Of a stretch of DNA of 64,000 nucleotides, positions 1-8,486 are shown piece after piece. The notes under the pieces are model-generated. The model was not told the DNA's origin, did not search any database, and was given only the letters and a program-made list of their open reading frames with translations. A program made the translations under genes and the position numbers. The stretch's first letter is position 1, and the number at the start of each line of letters is the position of its first letter. The stretch comes from Deltaproteobacteria bacterium (GTDB taxonomy: Bacteria > Myxococcota_A > UBA9160 > JAJDAL01): the NCBI GenBank assembly GCA_029261875.1, contig JAJDAL010000054.1, positions 124,001 through 188,000 on the forward strand, given 5' to 3'.

Positions 1-1
1 C

Positions 2-469
2 TTTGCCTCCATGGAGGATGCCTACGAGACGCTTTCGGAGCCCCTGAAGGCGCTTCTCGAACCCCTTAGCGCGGTCCACTGTGCGGCCCGCGCCTACGAT
101 CCCCGCACCACGGGTGACGCAAAATACCGCGGCGAGACCGCGATCACCTACACCTATTCGGATTCCATCTACGATGAAGTCGAGCACCCGGTCGTGCGCA
201 CGCACCCGGAAACCGGGCGCAAGAGTCTCTACGTCAATCCCATGTTCACCCAAAGGATCGTTGGCCTCGAAGCCCACGAGAGTGACGCGATCCTGGAGCT
301 CCTCTACGCACACTCCACGCGACCCGAATTCACCAGTCGACTTCGCTGGACGCCCGGTAGCGTGGCGCTCTGGGACAATCGTTGGGTTCAGCATTATGCG
401 GTCGACGACTACCGGGATTTCGAACGTGTGATGTACCGGGTAACGATCCAGGGCACGCGACCGCGCTGA
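2..469 (+). CDS. TauD/TfdA-family 2-oxoglutarate dioxygenase, C-terminal part (5' end outside window)
   Basis: The reading frame is open to the window edge, so only the C-terminal ~155 residues are present. The segment HPVVRTHPETGRKSLYVN is the classic TauD/TfdA core stretch that precedes the last iron ligand. LWDNRWVQHYAVDDY carries the distal His of the 2-His-1-carboxylate iron site, and the Arg in the following VMYRVTIQG is the usual 2-oxoglutarate-binding residue. Family members hydroxylate taurine, alkylsulfates, phenoxyacetates or other small acids using Fe(II), O2 and 2-oxoglutarate in the cytoplasm. The substrate cannot be read from this part. The stop codon overlaps the next start by one base, so the two genes are probably co-translated. 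Confidence 0.9.
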   Translation, partial: FASMEDAYETLSEPLKALLEPLSAVHCAARAYDPRTTGDAKYRGETAITYTYSDSIYDEVEHPVVRTHPETGRKSLYVNPMFTQRIVGLEAHESDAILELLYAHSTRPEFTSRLRWTPGSVALWDNRWVQHYAVDDYRDFERVMYRVTIQGTRPR

Positions 470-1308
470 TGAGCCTGCGCGTGTTGGTGCTCGACGCCTA
501 CGCGCCCGAAGGGCGGGACGCGCTTCGCGGGGCGGGCGGTACACCGGCCGGGCGACTCTACCAGCAGCTTCTCGAACGACTCGACCCCGACGCGGTAGTG
601 GAAATCGCGTTTCCCGCGGATCCGGACCCCGCGCTCCCGGATGGCGCGGCGCTCGCCGGCTACGACGGCGTTGTCTGGACGGGATCGAGCCTCACGATTC
701 TCGAGGGGCGCGATCCGCGCGTTTCGCGTCAGATCGATTTTGCCCGCCGCCTCTACGCCGCGGGCGTGCCGAGCTTCGGGAGTTGCTGGGCCGCCCAGAT
801 CGCTTCCGTCGCCGCCGGCGGACGCTGCGACGCGAATCCGAAGGGCCGCGAGTTCGGCGTGTCCCGCCGCATCACGCTTTCCGCGGTCGGGCGGGCCCAC
901 CCCCTGTTCCAGGGCAAACCCGCCACCTTCGATGCATTCACGAGTCACGCGGACGAAGTGGTCGAGTTACCGGAGGGGGGAGATTTGCTGGCTTCGAACG
1001 CTTGGAGCCGCGTACAGGCGGTCAGTGTCGCCCACGGGCCGGGCCGTTTCTGGGCGATTCAATATCACCCGGAATACGATCTGCACGAAGTCGCGAGCTT
1101 GTGTCGTCTGCGCCTCGACGAACTGGTCGGGCAGGGGACCTTCGCGGACGCAGCGGCGGGTCGAACCTACATCGAAGATCTCGAACGGCTGCACGGGGAC
1201 CCCTCCAACGAGACCCTGGCAAACGAGTTGGGTTTCGGTGCCGATCTCCTCGACCCGTCGATCCGCACGCTCGAGGTGCGAAACTGGTTGGCGAGTCTAC
1301 GGGCTTAA
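469..1308 (+). CDS. Class I glutamine amidotransferase-like protein
   Basis: A 279-residue stand-alone GATase1-fold protein. The nucleophile elbow SFGSCWAAQ places Cys106, and IQYHPEY supplies His200 and Glu202, so the Cys-His-Glu triad is complete. Relatives resemble the amidotransferase half of GMP synthase and the gamma-glutamyl-metabolite hydrolases. They release ammonia from glutamine or cleave gamma-glutamyl amides. The ATG at 469 sits in TGATG and overlaps the dioxygenase stop by one base, which decides the start. No synthetase partner is adjacent, so it may act as a hydrolase on a product linked to the upstream dioxygenase; that link is inference from the overlap. Confidence 0.85.
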   Translation: MSLRVLVLDAYAPEGRDALRGAGGTPAGRLYQQLLERLDPDAVVEIAFPADPDPALPDGAALAGYDGVVWTGSSLTILEGRDPRVSRQIDFARRLYAAGVPSFGSCWAAQIASVAAGGRCDANPKGREFGVSRRITLSAVGRAHPLFQGKPATFDAFTSHADEVVELPEGGDLLASNAWSRVQAVSVAHGPGRFWAIQYHPEYDLHEVASLCRLRLDELVGQGTFADAAAGRTYIEDLERLHGDPSNETLANELGFGADLLDPSIRTLEVRNWLASLRA

Positions 1309-1797
1309 TTCCCGCGCTTCCGGTTGCCGGGCCGCGTCCCGCCGGGCGGCTTGCCGTTCGCGACGCTCGGCCGCCTCGAGCGCGGTCTTTGTTTTGTGAC
1401 AAGGCGTGCAGAGCGTTTGAAGGTTCTCGAGCCCGTGGCTTCCGCCGTCGATCAACGGGACGATGTGATCGAGCTCCCACAACGACTTTCGCGGTTTGAA
1501 GCCGCGTTCGCGAAGCTTTCGGTGGGAGCCGCGCCCGCGCAGTTTTCGACCCAGCACATAGGTGTCGAGCCCACACGCAGCACAGATTCCCTTGTCGCGT
1601 TTTCTCACCCGCCGCCGCGCCTCCCGGGGATCGCTCTGGTTGTAGGTATCCACGCAATCCGGGTGCCAACGGCGGCGAAAGTTGACCTTCCCGCACTTCG
1701 GTCCGTCGGTATGCAGAATGGGGGTACCGCACCAGCGGCAGGTGCCGCGCGGCGCATCGGTAAAGGCGATTTCGGGTCGGCGGTGGTTCGGCAACAC
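1297..1797 (-). CDS. HNH endonuclease with zinc-binding Cys pairs
   Basis: About 166 residues if the GTG at 1797 is used; further in-frame starts upstream would run into the divergent hydrolase gene. An N-terminal CxxC (Cys20, Cys23) and CAACG (Cys72, Cys75) form zinc knuckles. WELDHIVPLIDGG followed by LENLQTLCTPCHKTKT is a complete HNH motif (Asp110-His111, Asn125, His134), with CxxC at 130-133. Such nucleases nick or cut DNA with a divalent metal. No toxin-immunity, phage or restriction partner is adjacent, so the role is unknown. The Arg- and Ala-rich C-terminus is low complexity. Its last 12 bases overlap the convergent amidotransferase. The start has no clear Shine-Dalgarno (SD) sequence and is uncertain. 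Confidence 0.82.
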   Translation of the reverse strand: MLPNHRRPEIAFTDAPRGTCRWCGTPILHTDGPKCGKVNFRRRWHPDCVDTYNQSDPREARRRVRKRDKGICAACGLDTYVLGRKLRGRGSHRKLRERGFKPRKSLWELDHIVPLIDGGSHGLENLQTLCTPCHKTKTALEAAERRERQAARRDAARQPEARELSP

Positions 1798-1891
1798 GCT
1801 GTGGGTAGCGATTGCAGTCGCATCTGCCCAGGTCCTCGCGGTTGACCCGCGCCTCCCGCGGCGCCATGCTGCTGCGCCCAGGAGGCTCGCC

Positions 1892-3145
1892 GTGTCGACA
1901 ACCCCGTCCACGCCCAAGAAACGAGGGATTCCGGGAATCCGCTGGTGGGGGAGCGCGCTCCTCGCGTTGCTGATGCTCGCGATCGTGTTCCGCGTGGAGA
2001 TCATCCAGAGCTGGCGGCTGATGCGCCTCTTCGACGAGGATGGGATCGTCCACAATTTTCAGAATATGGACGCGCTGTTCCCCACCCGGGTGGTGGAGCG
2101 GGGCGGCCCCGTCTTCGAATTCGGGATCGGGGAATACACGCTTCCCGATAACTTTCGCTTTGAGGGCAAGTCCTACCACACCGAGTCATTTCTCGCGGAC
2201 ACCCGGACGACGGGTCTCCTGGTGCTTCACGACGACGCCATCGTGTTCGAGCGATACGCCCTCGGTCACTCCCGGTCCGGGCGTCACATCGCGTGGTCGG
2301 TCAGCAAGTCCGTGGTGTCCGCGCTGTTCGGGATCGCGGTCGAGGAAGGTGTGGTGCGCGACATTCGCCAGCCGGTGACCGACTACCTCCCGGAACTCGC
2401 GGGCTCCGGGTACGACGGCGTTCCGATCAAGCACGTTTTGCAGATGTCTTCGGGCGTGCGGTTCGATGAAGACTACGGGGATCCCAATTCGGACATCAAT
2501 CGCATGGGCCGCGCCATGGCCTTGGGGCAACCCTTGCTCGAGTTCGCCGCGAGCCTCGAACGGGAGCGTCCTTCGGGCACCTACCAACACTACGTCAGTA
2601 TCGACACGCAGGTATTGGGGTCGATTCTGGTGCGCGCAAGTGGAAAGAGCCTTGCGGACTTGACCTCCGAAAAGTTGTGGAAGCCCCTGGGCATGGAATC
2701 GGACGCCTATTGGATGCTCGACGGGACGGGGATGGAGATGGCGCTCGGGGGATTGAACGCGACGCTGCGCGATTTCGCGCGCTTCGGTCGACTCTATGCC
2801 CACCGCGGTCGCTGGAACGGACGTCAAGTGGTGCCGCGCGCATGGGTCGACGCCTCGGTGACTCCGGATGCACCGCACCTCATGCCCGGGCCCAATCCGA
2901 ATTCGAGCAACGAGCTCGGCTATGGCTACCAATGGTGGATTCCGTCGAAACCCGACGGCGACTTCATGGCGCTCGGGATCTACAACCAGATGATCTACGT
3001 CCACCCGCGTCAGAAACTCGTGATCGCAAAAAATTCAGCCAACCGCGATTTTCAGCGCAACGACTTCAAGCCCACCCGCGAGACGCTGGCCCTCTACCGA
3101 ACGATCGGGGCGGAGCTGACTGCCGCTGCACGCGAGCCGGAATAA
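1892..3145 (+). CDS. Beta-lactamase-family serine hydrolase (class C / 6-aminohexanoate-dimer hydrolase type), membrane anchored
   Basis: 417 residues. The GTG at 1892 has a strong AGGAGG seven bases upstream, which decides the start over longer alternatives. A hydrophobic segment near residues 14-30 is a likely uncleaved anchor. WSVSKSVVSALFG gives the SxxK catalytic pair Ser136 and Lys139. LQMSSGVRFDEDYGDPNSD and a C-terminal GYGYQWWI are typical of the beta-lactamase-related esterase/amidase group and of the nylon-oligomer hydrolase branch. Substrates of this family range from short-chain esters to amides, and true beta-lactam resistance is rare. The gene is divergent from the HNH nuclease. 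Confidence 0.88.
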   Translation: MSTTPSTPKKRGIPGIRWWGSALLALLMLAIVFRVEIIQSWRLMRLFDEDGIVHNFQNMDALFPTRVVERGGPVFEFGIGEYTLPDNFRFEGKSYHTESFLADTRTTGLLVLHDDAIVFERYALGHSRSGRHIAWSVSKSVVSALFGIAVEEGVVRDIRQPVTDYLPELAGSGYDGVPIKHVLQMSSGVRFDEDYGDPNSDINRMGRAMALGQPLLEFAASLERERPSGTYQHYVSIDTQVLGSILVRASGKSLADLTSEKLWKPLGMESDAYWMLDGTGMEMALGGLNATLRDFARFGRLYAHRGRWNGRQVVPRAWVDASVTPDAPHLMPGPNPNSSNELGYGYQWWIPSKPDGDFMALGIYNQMIYVHPRQKLVIAKNSANRDFQRNDFKPTRETLALYRTIGAELTAAAREPE

Positions 3146-3318
3146 GCGACTCCCATTTCAGGGTTCCTGGGCAAAGCCTCAATTTTTCTCCACCGGGCCC
3201 CCTGAAGGCGACCCTTTGGGTTTCGGTTGGCAACTCCGAATAAAGCGCCGGTCGTTTCGATCGAACCCAGGAGCGAGGCGGGCGACAGGTTGAGGCGGCG
3301 CATCGGGAGTTGGTTTCC

Positions 3319-3996
3319 ATGGCAACACGAGAAACGGGCCGCTGGACCGCCTTGCTGGCTGTGCTGCTTTGGGCGTCGCCGATTCTGGCGCAGGACGCCC
3401 CTGATTCTGCGCATGCGTTCGCCGAGACGCTCTATTTCGAGAACGTTCCGTTCGACGAAGCGTCGCAGCTCTCGGATGCCGACGTCCGCAGACTTGCGGG
3501 CTGGCTCGAAGATGCAACGAGGACCGAGCAGCACCCCAATATCGTGATCGGGCTCGGTATGAGCGGAAACAAGCGGGCCTATCGCGCGCTTCGTCGCTAC
3601 GCGAAACGCGCTCCGAAGGGCGCCGTCGAGTCCGCGCAATATCGCGCTCGGATGGCGATACCGATCGCCATGGGACATCTGGCCCGCAGCGATCACCGCG
3701 CATTGCGCTATCTCGCCCGAGAACTGCGTCGGCCCCGACCGGTTCAATGGACTTATCGCCACCTGGACGAAGAGCGTCTGGCCGCGATGTTGCTGCGCGC
3801 ACGCGTGTCGGGCCTCGGAATCAGTGGCCTCCCGAAGGCAACCGCGGAACTGGAATCCCTGGCTCGTCGTGAAAACCCCAAGTTGCGTTCCGCAAAGCCG
3901 AGAGAGAAGTGGGATGGGCATCTCGACGCGGCCATGCGGATGTGCGCCCGGGTCGCGCAAGAAGGCCCGAGTTCCGTTTTCGGAGGGGAGCTGTAA
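3319..3996 (+). CDS. Secreted HEAT-like helical-repeat protein, partner of the overlapping metzincin gene
   Basis: 225 residues. The signal peptide ends near ILA-QDAPDS. The ATG at 3319 is chosen because GGGAG lies about nine bases upstream; a TTG at 3310 lies too close to it. The mature part is alpha-helical with HEAT-like periodicity (YRALRRYAKR, RALRYLARELRR, ELESLARRE). It aligns by eye with residues ~60-190 of the protein at 37860-39134: NIVIGLGMSGNKRAYRALRR there reads NVVAFLHHLGDDSSVEALLQ, and ARMAIPIAMGHLARSDHRAL reads ALLLIPQTLGGIAGRGSPRA. The stop overlaps the next start in TAATG. Inference: it is a periplasmic or extracellular partner, chaperone or inhibitor of the downstream metzincin. 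No enzymatic motif is visible. Confidence 0.75.
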   Translation: MATRETGRWTALLAVLLWASPILAQDAPDSAHAFAETLYFENVPFDEASQLSDADVRRLAGWLEDATRTEQHPNIVIGLGMSGNKRAYRALRRYAKRAPKGAVESAQYRARMAIPIAMGHLARSDHRALRYLARELRRPRPVQWTYRHLDEERLAAMLLRARVSGLGISGLPKATAELESLARRENPKLRSAKPREKWDGHLDAAMRMCARVAQEGPSSVFGGEL

Positions 3997-5879
3997 TGCG
4001 TCGCCTCCTCCTGCTGATTTGGATGGCCTGTGTGGCTGGAACCGCTCACGCGAGTGCGCCCAACCACGTGGCCTCGATTCCATTCTTCATACACGCCGAT
4101 GTTGCGTCTCAGCTCGATGCCGAGGAGCTTCGACAATACCTCGAAGAATCGAGGGTGCTCTTTCAGGGAACGCAATACGCGGACGATTCGCCCTGCTGCA
4201 CGCAGATCGAAGACTTCGAAGTCACGATCTTTGGAGAGCCCGGCGATGGTCAGGATGTGATCGACACCGTCGAGGCGTTCGACCGGATTCGCTTCGATGC
4301 CCCCCCCGGTGCCTACATCGTGCAGTCCCTGATGGTGTGCACGAGCAACGGCGTTTCGAGCCCCACCGGGTCGGCGCTGTTCGGCTGCGCGCCGCGCGGG
4401 GAAGATACGATGTTCGTCACGCTCGATACCCCGGTCGGGACCCGGCCCAAGGTGATTTCGCACGAACGCGGACACAGCGTGGGTCTGGGACACAGCGCGG
4501 ACGGCCGGCGCTTGATGAGTCAGGGAATCAGCAATCCGAGTGCGCCCAAGGGCCTGGTGGTGGATTTCGAGTGTCAGGCGTACCTCGATCGCGCAGAACC
4601 GGCCGGTCAATGTGAATGCATCGTGTCCGAAGAGTTCCGCTACACGCCGGCCGCCCTTGGAACGGGCTGCGGTGAGGAACGCGTCTGCGGGGGCGATGGT
4701 CTGTGTTACGACTTCGACGAGCTCTACGATCCGCCGGCTTCGGAGGGAGTCTTTTTCTGGTCTGAGGTCGACGCCGACTACCCGTTCCGCTCGATCATCT
4801 ATCGATCCGATCAACACGATGAAACCTCGAATCGCACATTCGTCACTTATGCGGGAGGGCGAATTCCCTCGCTCACCTATTCCAAACAACGAGATCTCTT
4901 GTACGGAATTTCGACGGGAGACGGTGTAAACGACCACTTGTTGTCGATTCGACCGGATGGGACGTCGGTAGGCGGAAAAGGAGAGGTACATCACCCGGGG
5001 ATCCGGGGACTCGCCTATGACCCGGATTTCGACATCTTGTGGGGAACCGACGGTTTCAATCTGCTGCGCATCGATCCCGACGATGCGAGCGTGCGGGACT
5101 TTGGGCCGATCCAATGTTGCGGATCTGCCGAAGCCCTGTTCTTCGACTCGAATTCCGGGCGGCTCTTCATGCTGCAGTCGAATCCGCACCCGGATATCCG
5201 TTCGAATGTCTTCCGGGTGTTTCCGCTCACGGGAACGACCGAGGCATTCCCATCCGTCACGTTCGTGGATCCACGGGGCGTTACCTTCGATCCCGTGGAG
5301 GACCGGTTCGTCGTTCTCGGGGAGACGGGCTTTGGAATGGCGGAGCTCCACTCCTATTCGATCGATGGCATCCGCGATTTCGAGGCCCGCCCGGTGACGT
5401 TTCCGCTGCGTCCGGCCCTCGAAACCGGGCTTGCCCTCATACCGGGACCCGAAGACCAGGACGGCGACGGCGTTCCCGACAGCGAGGACAATTGCGTGTT
5501 GGTCGCCAATCCGAGATTGGGAACCGAAGGCGAACCCGGTCGCTTGCCGTTTCAAACTACGACCGGAGGCCAGCTCGACGACGACGCCGACGGTTTCGGC
5601 AACGCGTGCGATGCGAAATTCGTGGCGGCTGGCGCCTTCGTGGGCGGCGCTGACCTGGCGGAGATTCAGGCGTCCTTCAATCGCGATCGCGCTGGATCGG
5701 ACTGCGGGACGACGGGCGATCGGCCCTGCGCGATGTTCGACCTCGACAACCGGGGCGACTTCATCGGGGCTCCCGACCTCTCCCGTTCCCGGCAACGATT
5801 CAACGCGCTGCCCGGGCCCAATTGCGGCCCGTTCTGCGACGCGTTGCTCCACGGGTGCGAAGGGCCTGCCTGCCCCTGA
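3996..5879 (+). CDS. Secreted metzincin-type zinc metalloprotease with propeller-like region, TSP3 repeat and dockerin-like C-terminal module
   Basis: 627 residues, ATG at 3996 with GGAGGGG upstream. Residues 1-19 are a signal peptide (AHA-S). HERGHSVGLGH at 156-166 is a metzincin HExxHxxGxxH zinc site (His156, Glu157, His160, His166), and RRLM with Met174 fits the Met-turn. A CC pair (67-68) and EPGDGQDVID precede it and recur in the protein at 37860-39134. Residues ~250-480 contain repeated strand-loop units resembling a beta-propeller (GIRGLAYDPDFDILWGTDGF). A TSP3 repeat (DQDGDGVPDSEDNC) and the shared Cys-rich module end the protein. It is expected to be an exported Ca2+-stabilised endopeptidase; the substrate is unknown. 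Confidence 0.85.
   Translation: MRRLLLLIWMACVAGTAHASAPNHVASIPFFIHADVASQLDAEELRQYLEESRVLFQGTQYADDSPCCTQIEDFEVTIFGEPGDGQDVIDTVEAFDRIRFDAPPGAYIVQSLMVCTSNGVSSPTGSALFGCAPRGEDTMFVTLDTPVGTRPKVISHERGHSVGLGHSADGRRLMSQGISNPSAPKGLVVDFECQAYLDRAEPAGQCECIVSEEFRYTPAALGTGCGEERVCGGDGLCYDFDELYDPPASEGVFFWSEVDADYPFRSIIYRSDQHDETSNRTFVTYAGGRIPSLTYSKQRDLLYGISTGDGVNDHLLSIRPDGTSVGGKGEVHHPGIRGLAYDPDFDILWGTDGFNLLRIDPDDASVRDFGPIQCCGSAEALFFDSNSGRLFMLQSNPHPDIRSNVFRVFPLTGTTEAFPSVTFVDPRGVTFDPVEDRFVVLGETGFGMAELHSYSIDGIRDFEARPVTFPLRPALETGLALIPGPEDQDGDGVPDSEDNCVLVANPRLGTEGEPGRLPFQTTTGGQLDDDADGFGNACDAKFVAAGAFVGGADLAEIQASFNRDRAGSDCGTTGDRPCAMFDLDNRGDFIGAPDLSRSRQRFNALPGPNCGPFCDALLHGCEGPACP
5487..5876 (+). other. C-terminal TSP3/dockerin-like module, copy A
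   Basis: Protein module of about 130 residues at the end of the metzincin. It starts with DNCVLVANPRLGTEG, continues through GGQLDDDADGFGNACDAKF, then carries two similar halves: FVGGADLAEIQASFN and, after a Cys pair, FDLDNRGDFIGAPDLSRSRQRFN, ending in PGPNCGPFC. The halves resemble dockerin/EF-hand loops. Copies B (26440-26817) and C (59664-60017) have the same order of elements. The module always sits at the extreme C-terminus. Confidence 0.8.
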
Positions 5880-5950
5880 GTCGAAGGCGGCGCGATTGCG
5901 CAGAGAACACGCCCCACCCGCGCGTCGCCGGGAGCGTTTTCGATCTCGAG

Positions 5951-6769
5951 TCAGAGAATGGCGGCGGCCCGCTTCAAGCCGGAGGCGATGAGGGGGCGAT
6001 CATCCCGGCTCCAGGGGTGAAAATCGCGGCGGAACCACGCGCGATAGGGGCGTCCGAGCGGTCGCAGCAAGCCGTCGCGACCGAACAAGTCGCGCATGCC
6101 CTGGGACCAGATCGCGCGGTCGAAGAATTTTCCATCGACGAACAGCATGTAGCTCAGTCGCAGCAGGGTTTCCCCCGCCAACATCCCCGTAGCGAGGACC
6201 AGCGCGAAAGCGCGCCCCCAGTAGCTCCCCGAGACTTGTTGCAGGACGTCGTACGCCACGGCCTTGTGTTCGACTTCTTCCAGGGCGTGCCATTGCCAGA
6301 GTGGCGCGATGTCGGGATGCATGCGGTCGGTCCAGCGTTCGGGTCGCGAGAGGAGTTCGTGGGCGAGAATCGCCGTGAGGTGTTCCAGGGACGCGGTGAT
6401 GGCGAGGGAGAAACGCGGAAAGTGACGGTTGATCCACGGCATCACGCGTTTCATCACGCGGTTTCGGAAACCGATGAAGGGGTAGCCCTGGTCGACGATC
6501 AATTTCGCGTGAAGGTCGTGGATGTAGCTGTGTTGGCCTTCCTGGCCCGCGAAGCCGCGAATGGCTTCGAGCAGCTCGGGATCGGTGATGCGGTCGCGAT
6601 AGTGGAGTACCGCGCGCACGAAGAAGGCTTCGCCCGGCGGAAATACGCTCGACATCGCGTTCGAGAAGTGCGTCGCGAAGACCTCTCCATCGAACCAATA
6701 ACGCGGTAGGGCGGACAGGTCGAGCTGCGGGCGTCGTACGTGGATTTCAGCGGCGGTATGTTGGTTCAT
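5951..6769 (-). CDS. Metal-dependent hydrolase family protein (PF10118-like)
   Basis: 272 residues from the ATG at 6769, seven bases after the fumarase stop, so probably co-transcribed with it. A helical, ferritin-like arrangement of metal ligands is suggested by ExxH motifs: EGQHSYIHD in the first half and EEVEHKAVAYD in the second, plus HELLSRPE. This matches the COG3687/PF10118 'predicted metal-dependent hydrolase' family, whose members are mostly uncharacterised and are common in hydrocarbon- and lipid-degrading bacteria. A hydrophobic patch near ALVLATGMLAGETLL may be membrane associated. The enzymatic activity is not established. An in-frame start further upstream would overlap the fumarase and has no ribosome site. 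Confidence 0.8.
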   Translation of the reverse strand: MNQHTAAEIHVRRPQLDLSALPRYWFDGEVFATHFSNAMSSVFPPGEAFFVRAVLHYRDRITDPELLEAIRGFAGQEGQHSYIHDLHAKLIVDQGYPFIGFRNRVMKRVMPWINRHFPRFSLAITASLEHLTAILAHELLSRPERWTDRMHPDIAPLWQWHALEEVEHKAVAYDVLQQVSGSYWGRAFALVLATGMLAGETLLRLSYMLFVDGKFFDRAIWSQGMRDLFGRDGLLRPLGRPYRAWFRRDFHPWSRDDRPLIASGLKRAAAIL

Positions 6770-6776
6770 CGCAGTT

Positions 6777-8417
6777 TCATCCAATCTGTAGTGTGGGTGT
6801 CGGGCGCGCGGTCTTCTCGTAGAAGTCATTGCCTTTGTCGTCGATAACGATGAAGGCCGGAAAGTCTTCGACTTCGATGCGCCAGATGGCCTCCATCCCA
6901 AACTCGGGATACTCCTCGACTTCGACCTTCTTGATCGAATGGTCGGCGAGCCGCGCCGCCGGTCCCCCGATCGAACCCAGGTAGAACCCGCCGTACTTCT
7001 GGCAGGCTTCCATGACTTGCTGGGAACGATTGCCCTTGGCGAGCATGATCATGCTGCCGCCGTGGCGTTGGAAGAGGTCGACGTAGGAATCCATGCGACC
7101 CGCGGTGGTGGGACCGAAGGATCCTGACGCGCGCCCTTCGGGTTTCTTGGCCGGTCCCGCGTAGTAGACGGGGTGCTTCTTGAAGTATTCCGGCAGATCC
7201 TCGCCGGCATCGAGGCGTTCCTTCAACTTTGCGTGGGCCATGTCGCGGGCCACGATCAGGGTGCCGGTCAGCGAGAGCTGGGTCGTTACCGGGTATTTCG
7301 CGAGTTCGGCGCAGATCTCCGCCATGGGGCGGTCGAGATCGATGCGCACGACGTCGCCCGGAAGTTCGTCCTCGACGATTTCGGGGAGGTACTGGGCGGG
7401 GTTCGCTTCCAGCTGCTCGAGGAAGATGCCATCGCGCGTGATCTTTCCCTTGATCTGTCGATCTGCCGAGCACGACACCCCCATTCCCACTGGGCACGAA
7501 GCGCCGTGGCGGGGCAGGCGGACGACCCGAACGTCGTGGGCGAAGTATTTGCCACCGAACTGCGCGCCGATTCCGGTTTCGTTGCAGAGTTCGAGGATCT
7601 CGGCTTCGAGTTCCACGTCTCGGAAGGCGCGGCCGAACTCGTTGCCCGAGGTCGGAAGCGCGTCGAGGTAGTGGCAGCTGGCGAGCTTCACGGTTTTCAG
7701 CACGTACTCCGCCGAGGGACCGCCGATCACGAGTGCCAGGTGGTAGGGAGGACAGGCCGACGTACCGATGGTGCGAATCTTCTCCGCGACGAAGGCGCGC
7801 AGGGAGGCGGGATTGAGCAGGGCTTTGGTTTCCTGGTAGAGGAAGCTCTTGTTCGCTGAACCGCCGCCTTTGGCGACGAAGAGAAACTCGTATTCGTCAC
7901 CGGGTTCGGTGTAGATCTCGATCTGCGCCGGGAGATTCGAGGTGGTGTTCTTCTCGGTGTACATGTCGAGGGGCGCCATTTGCGAATAGCGCAAGTTCCG
8001 CTCCTGATAGGTCTGGAATACCCCACGTGCGATCGCGGATTCGTCGTCGCTGAAGGTGAGGACCTGCTCGCCCTTGTGACCCAGCACGATCGCAGTGCCC
8101 GTGTCCTGGCAGCTGGGCAGTACGCGGCCGGCGGCGATGTTGGCGTTCTTGAGCAACTCGAGGGCCACGAAACGGTCGTTCTCCGAGGCTTCGGGGTCGT
8201 CGAGGATCTTGCGCAGCTGGGCCAGGTGCGACGGACGCAGCAGGAAGGAAACGTCGTCGAAGGCGGCGGCGGCCAGGCGCGTGACGGCTTCCGGTTCTAC
8301 GCGCAGGAACTCCCGGCCGTCGAGTTTGACGCTCGAAACCCCTTCGGAACCGAGGCTGCGATACGGCGTCTCGTCGGGACCGAGCTCGAACAAAGGCTGA
8401 TGGCGAAACTCCGGCAT
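6777..8417 (-). CDS. fumA: Class I (iron-sulfur) fumarate hydratase
   Basis: 546 residues, matching the full-length two-domain class I fumarases (FumA/FumB type). It interconverts fumarate and L-malate in the TCA cycle in the cytoplasm, using an oxygen-sensitive [4Fe-4S] cluster. The three expected cluster cysteines are in LPSCQDTGTA, IGTSACPPYHLALV and GVSCSADRQIKGKI. The C-terminal beta-domain contains GSFGPTTAGRMDSY, which binds substrate. The ATG at 8417 has AGGGGG five bases upstream; an in-frame start 18 bases earlier does not. It is divergent from a TetR gene across a 94-base region holding a perfect palindrome at 8487-8510, which lies about 70 bases upstream of this start. It may therefore share that operator. 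Confidence 0.95.
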   Translation of the reverse strand: MPEFRHQPLFELGPDETPYRSLGSEGVSSVKLDGREFLRVEPEAVTRLAAAAFDDVSFLLRPSHLAQLRKILDDPEASENDRFVALELLKNANIAAGRVLPSCQDTGTAIVLGHKGEQVLTFSDDESAIARGVFQTYQERNLRYSQMAPLDMYTEKNTTSNLPAQIEIYTEPGDEYEFLFVAKGGGSANKSFLYQETKALLNPASLRAFVAEKIRTIGTSACPPYHLALVIGGPSAEYVLKTVKLASCHYLDALPTSGNEFGRAFRDVELEAEILELCNETGIGAQFGGKYFAHDVRVVRLPRHGASCPVGMGVSCSADRQIKGKITRDGIFLEQLEANPAQYLPEIVEDELPGDVVRIDLDRPMAEICAELAKYPVTTQLSLTGTLIVARDMAHAKLKERLDAGEDLPEYFKKHPVYYAGPAKKPEGRASGSFGPTTAGRMDSYVDLFQRHGGSMIMLAKGNRSQQVMEACQKYGGFYLGSIGGPAARLADHSIKKVEVEEYPEFGMEAIWRIEVEDFPAFIVIDDKGNDFYEKTARPTPTLQIG

Positions 8418-8486
8418 GAATCCCCCTGCCCTCACACCATAGCGATTGATCCCGCGCCGAGTTCATCGAGGGCGCCTTGCACGGTA

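Noticed and set aside
3753..5852. Long open frame on the minus strand opposite the metzincin gene
   Set aside because: Product is Arg/Gly/Val-rich without domain pattern; it follows from high third-position GC in the real gene on the plus strand, which has a signal peptide, zinc motif and repeats.
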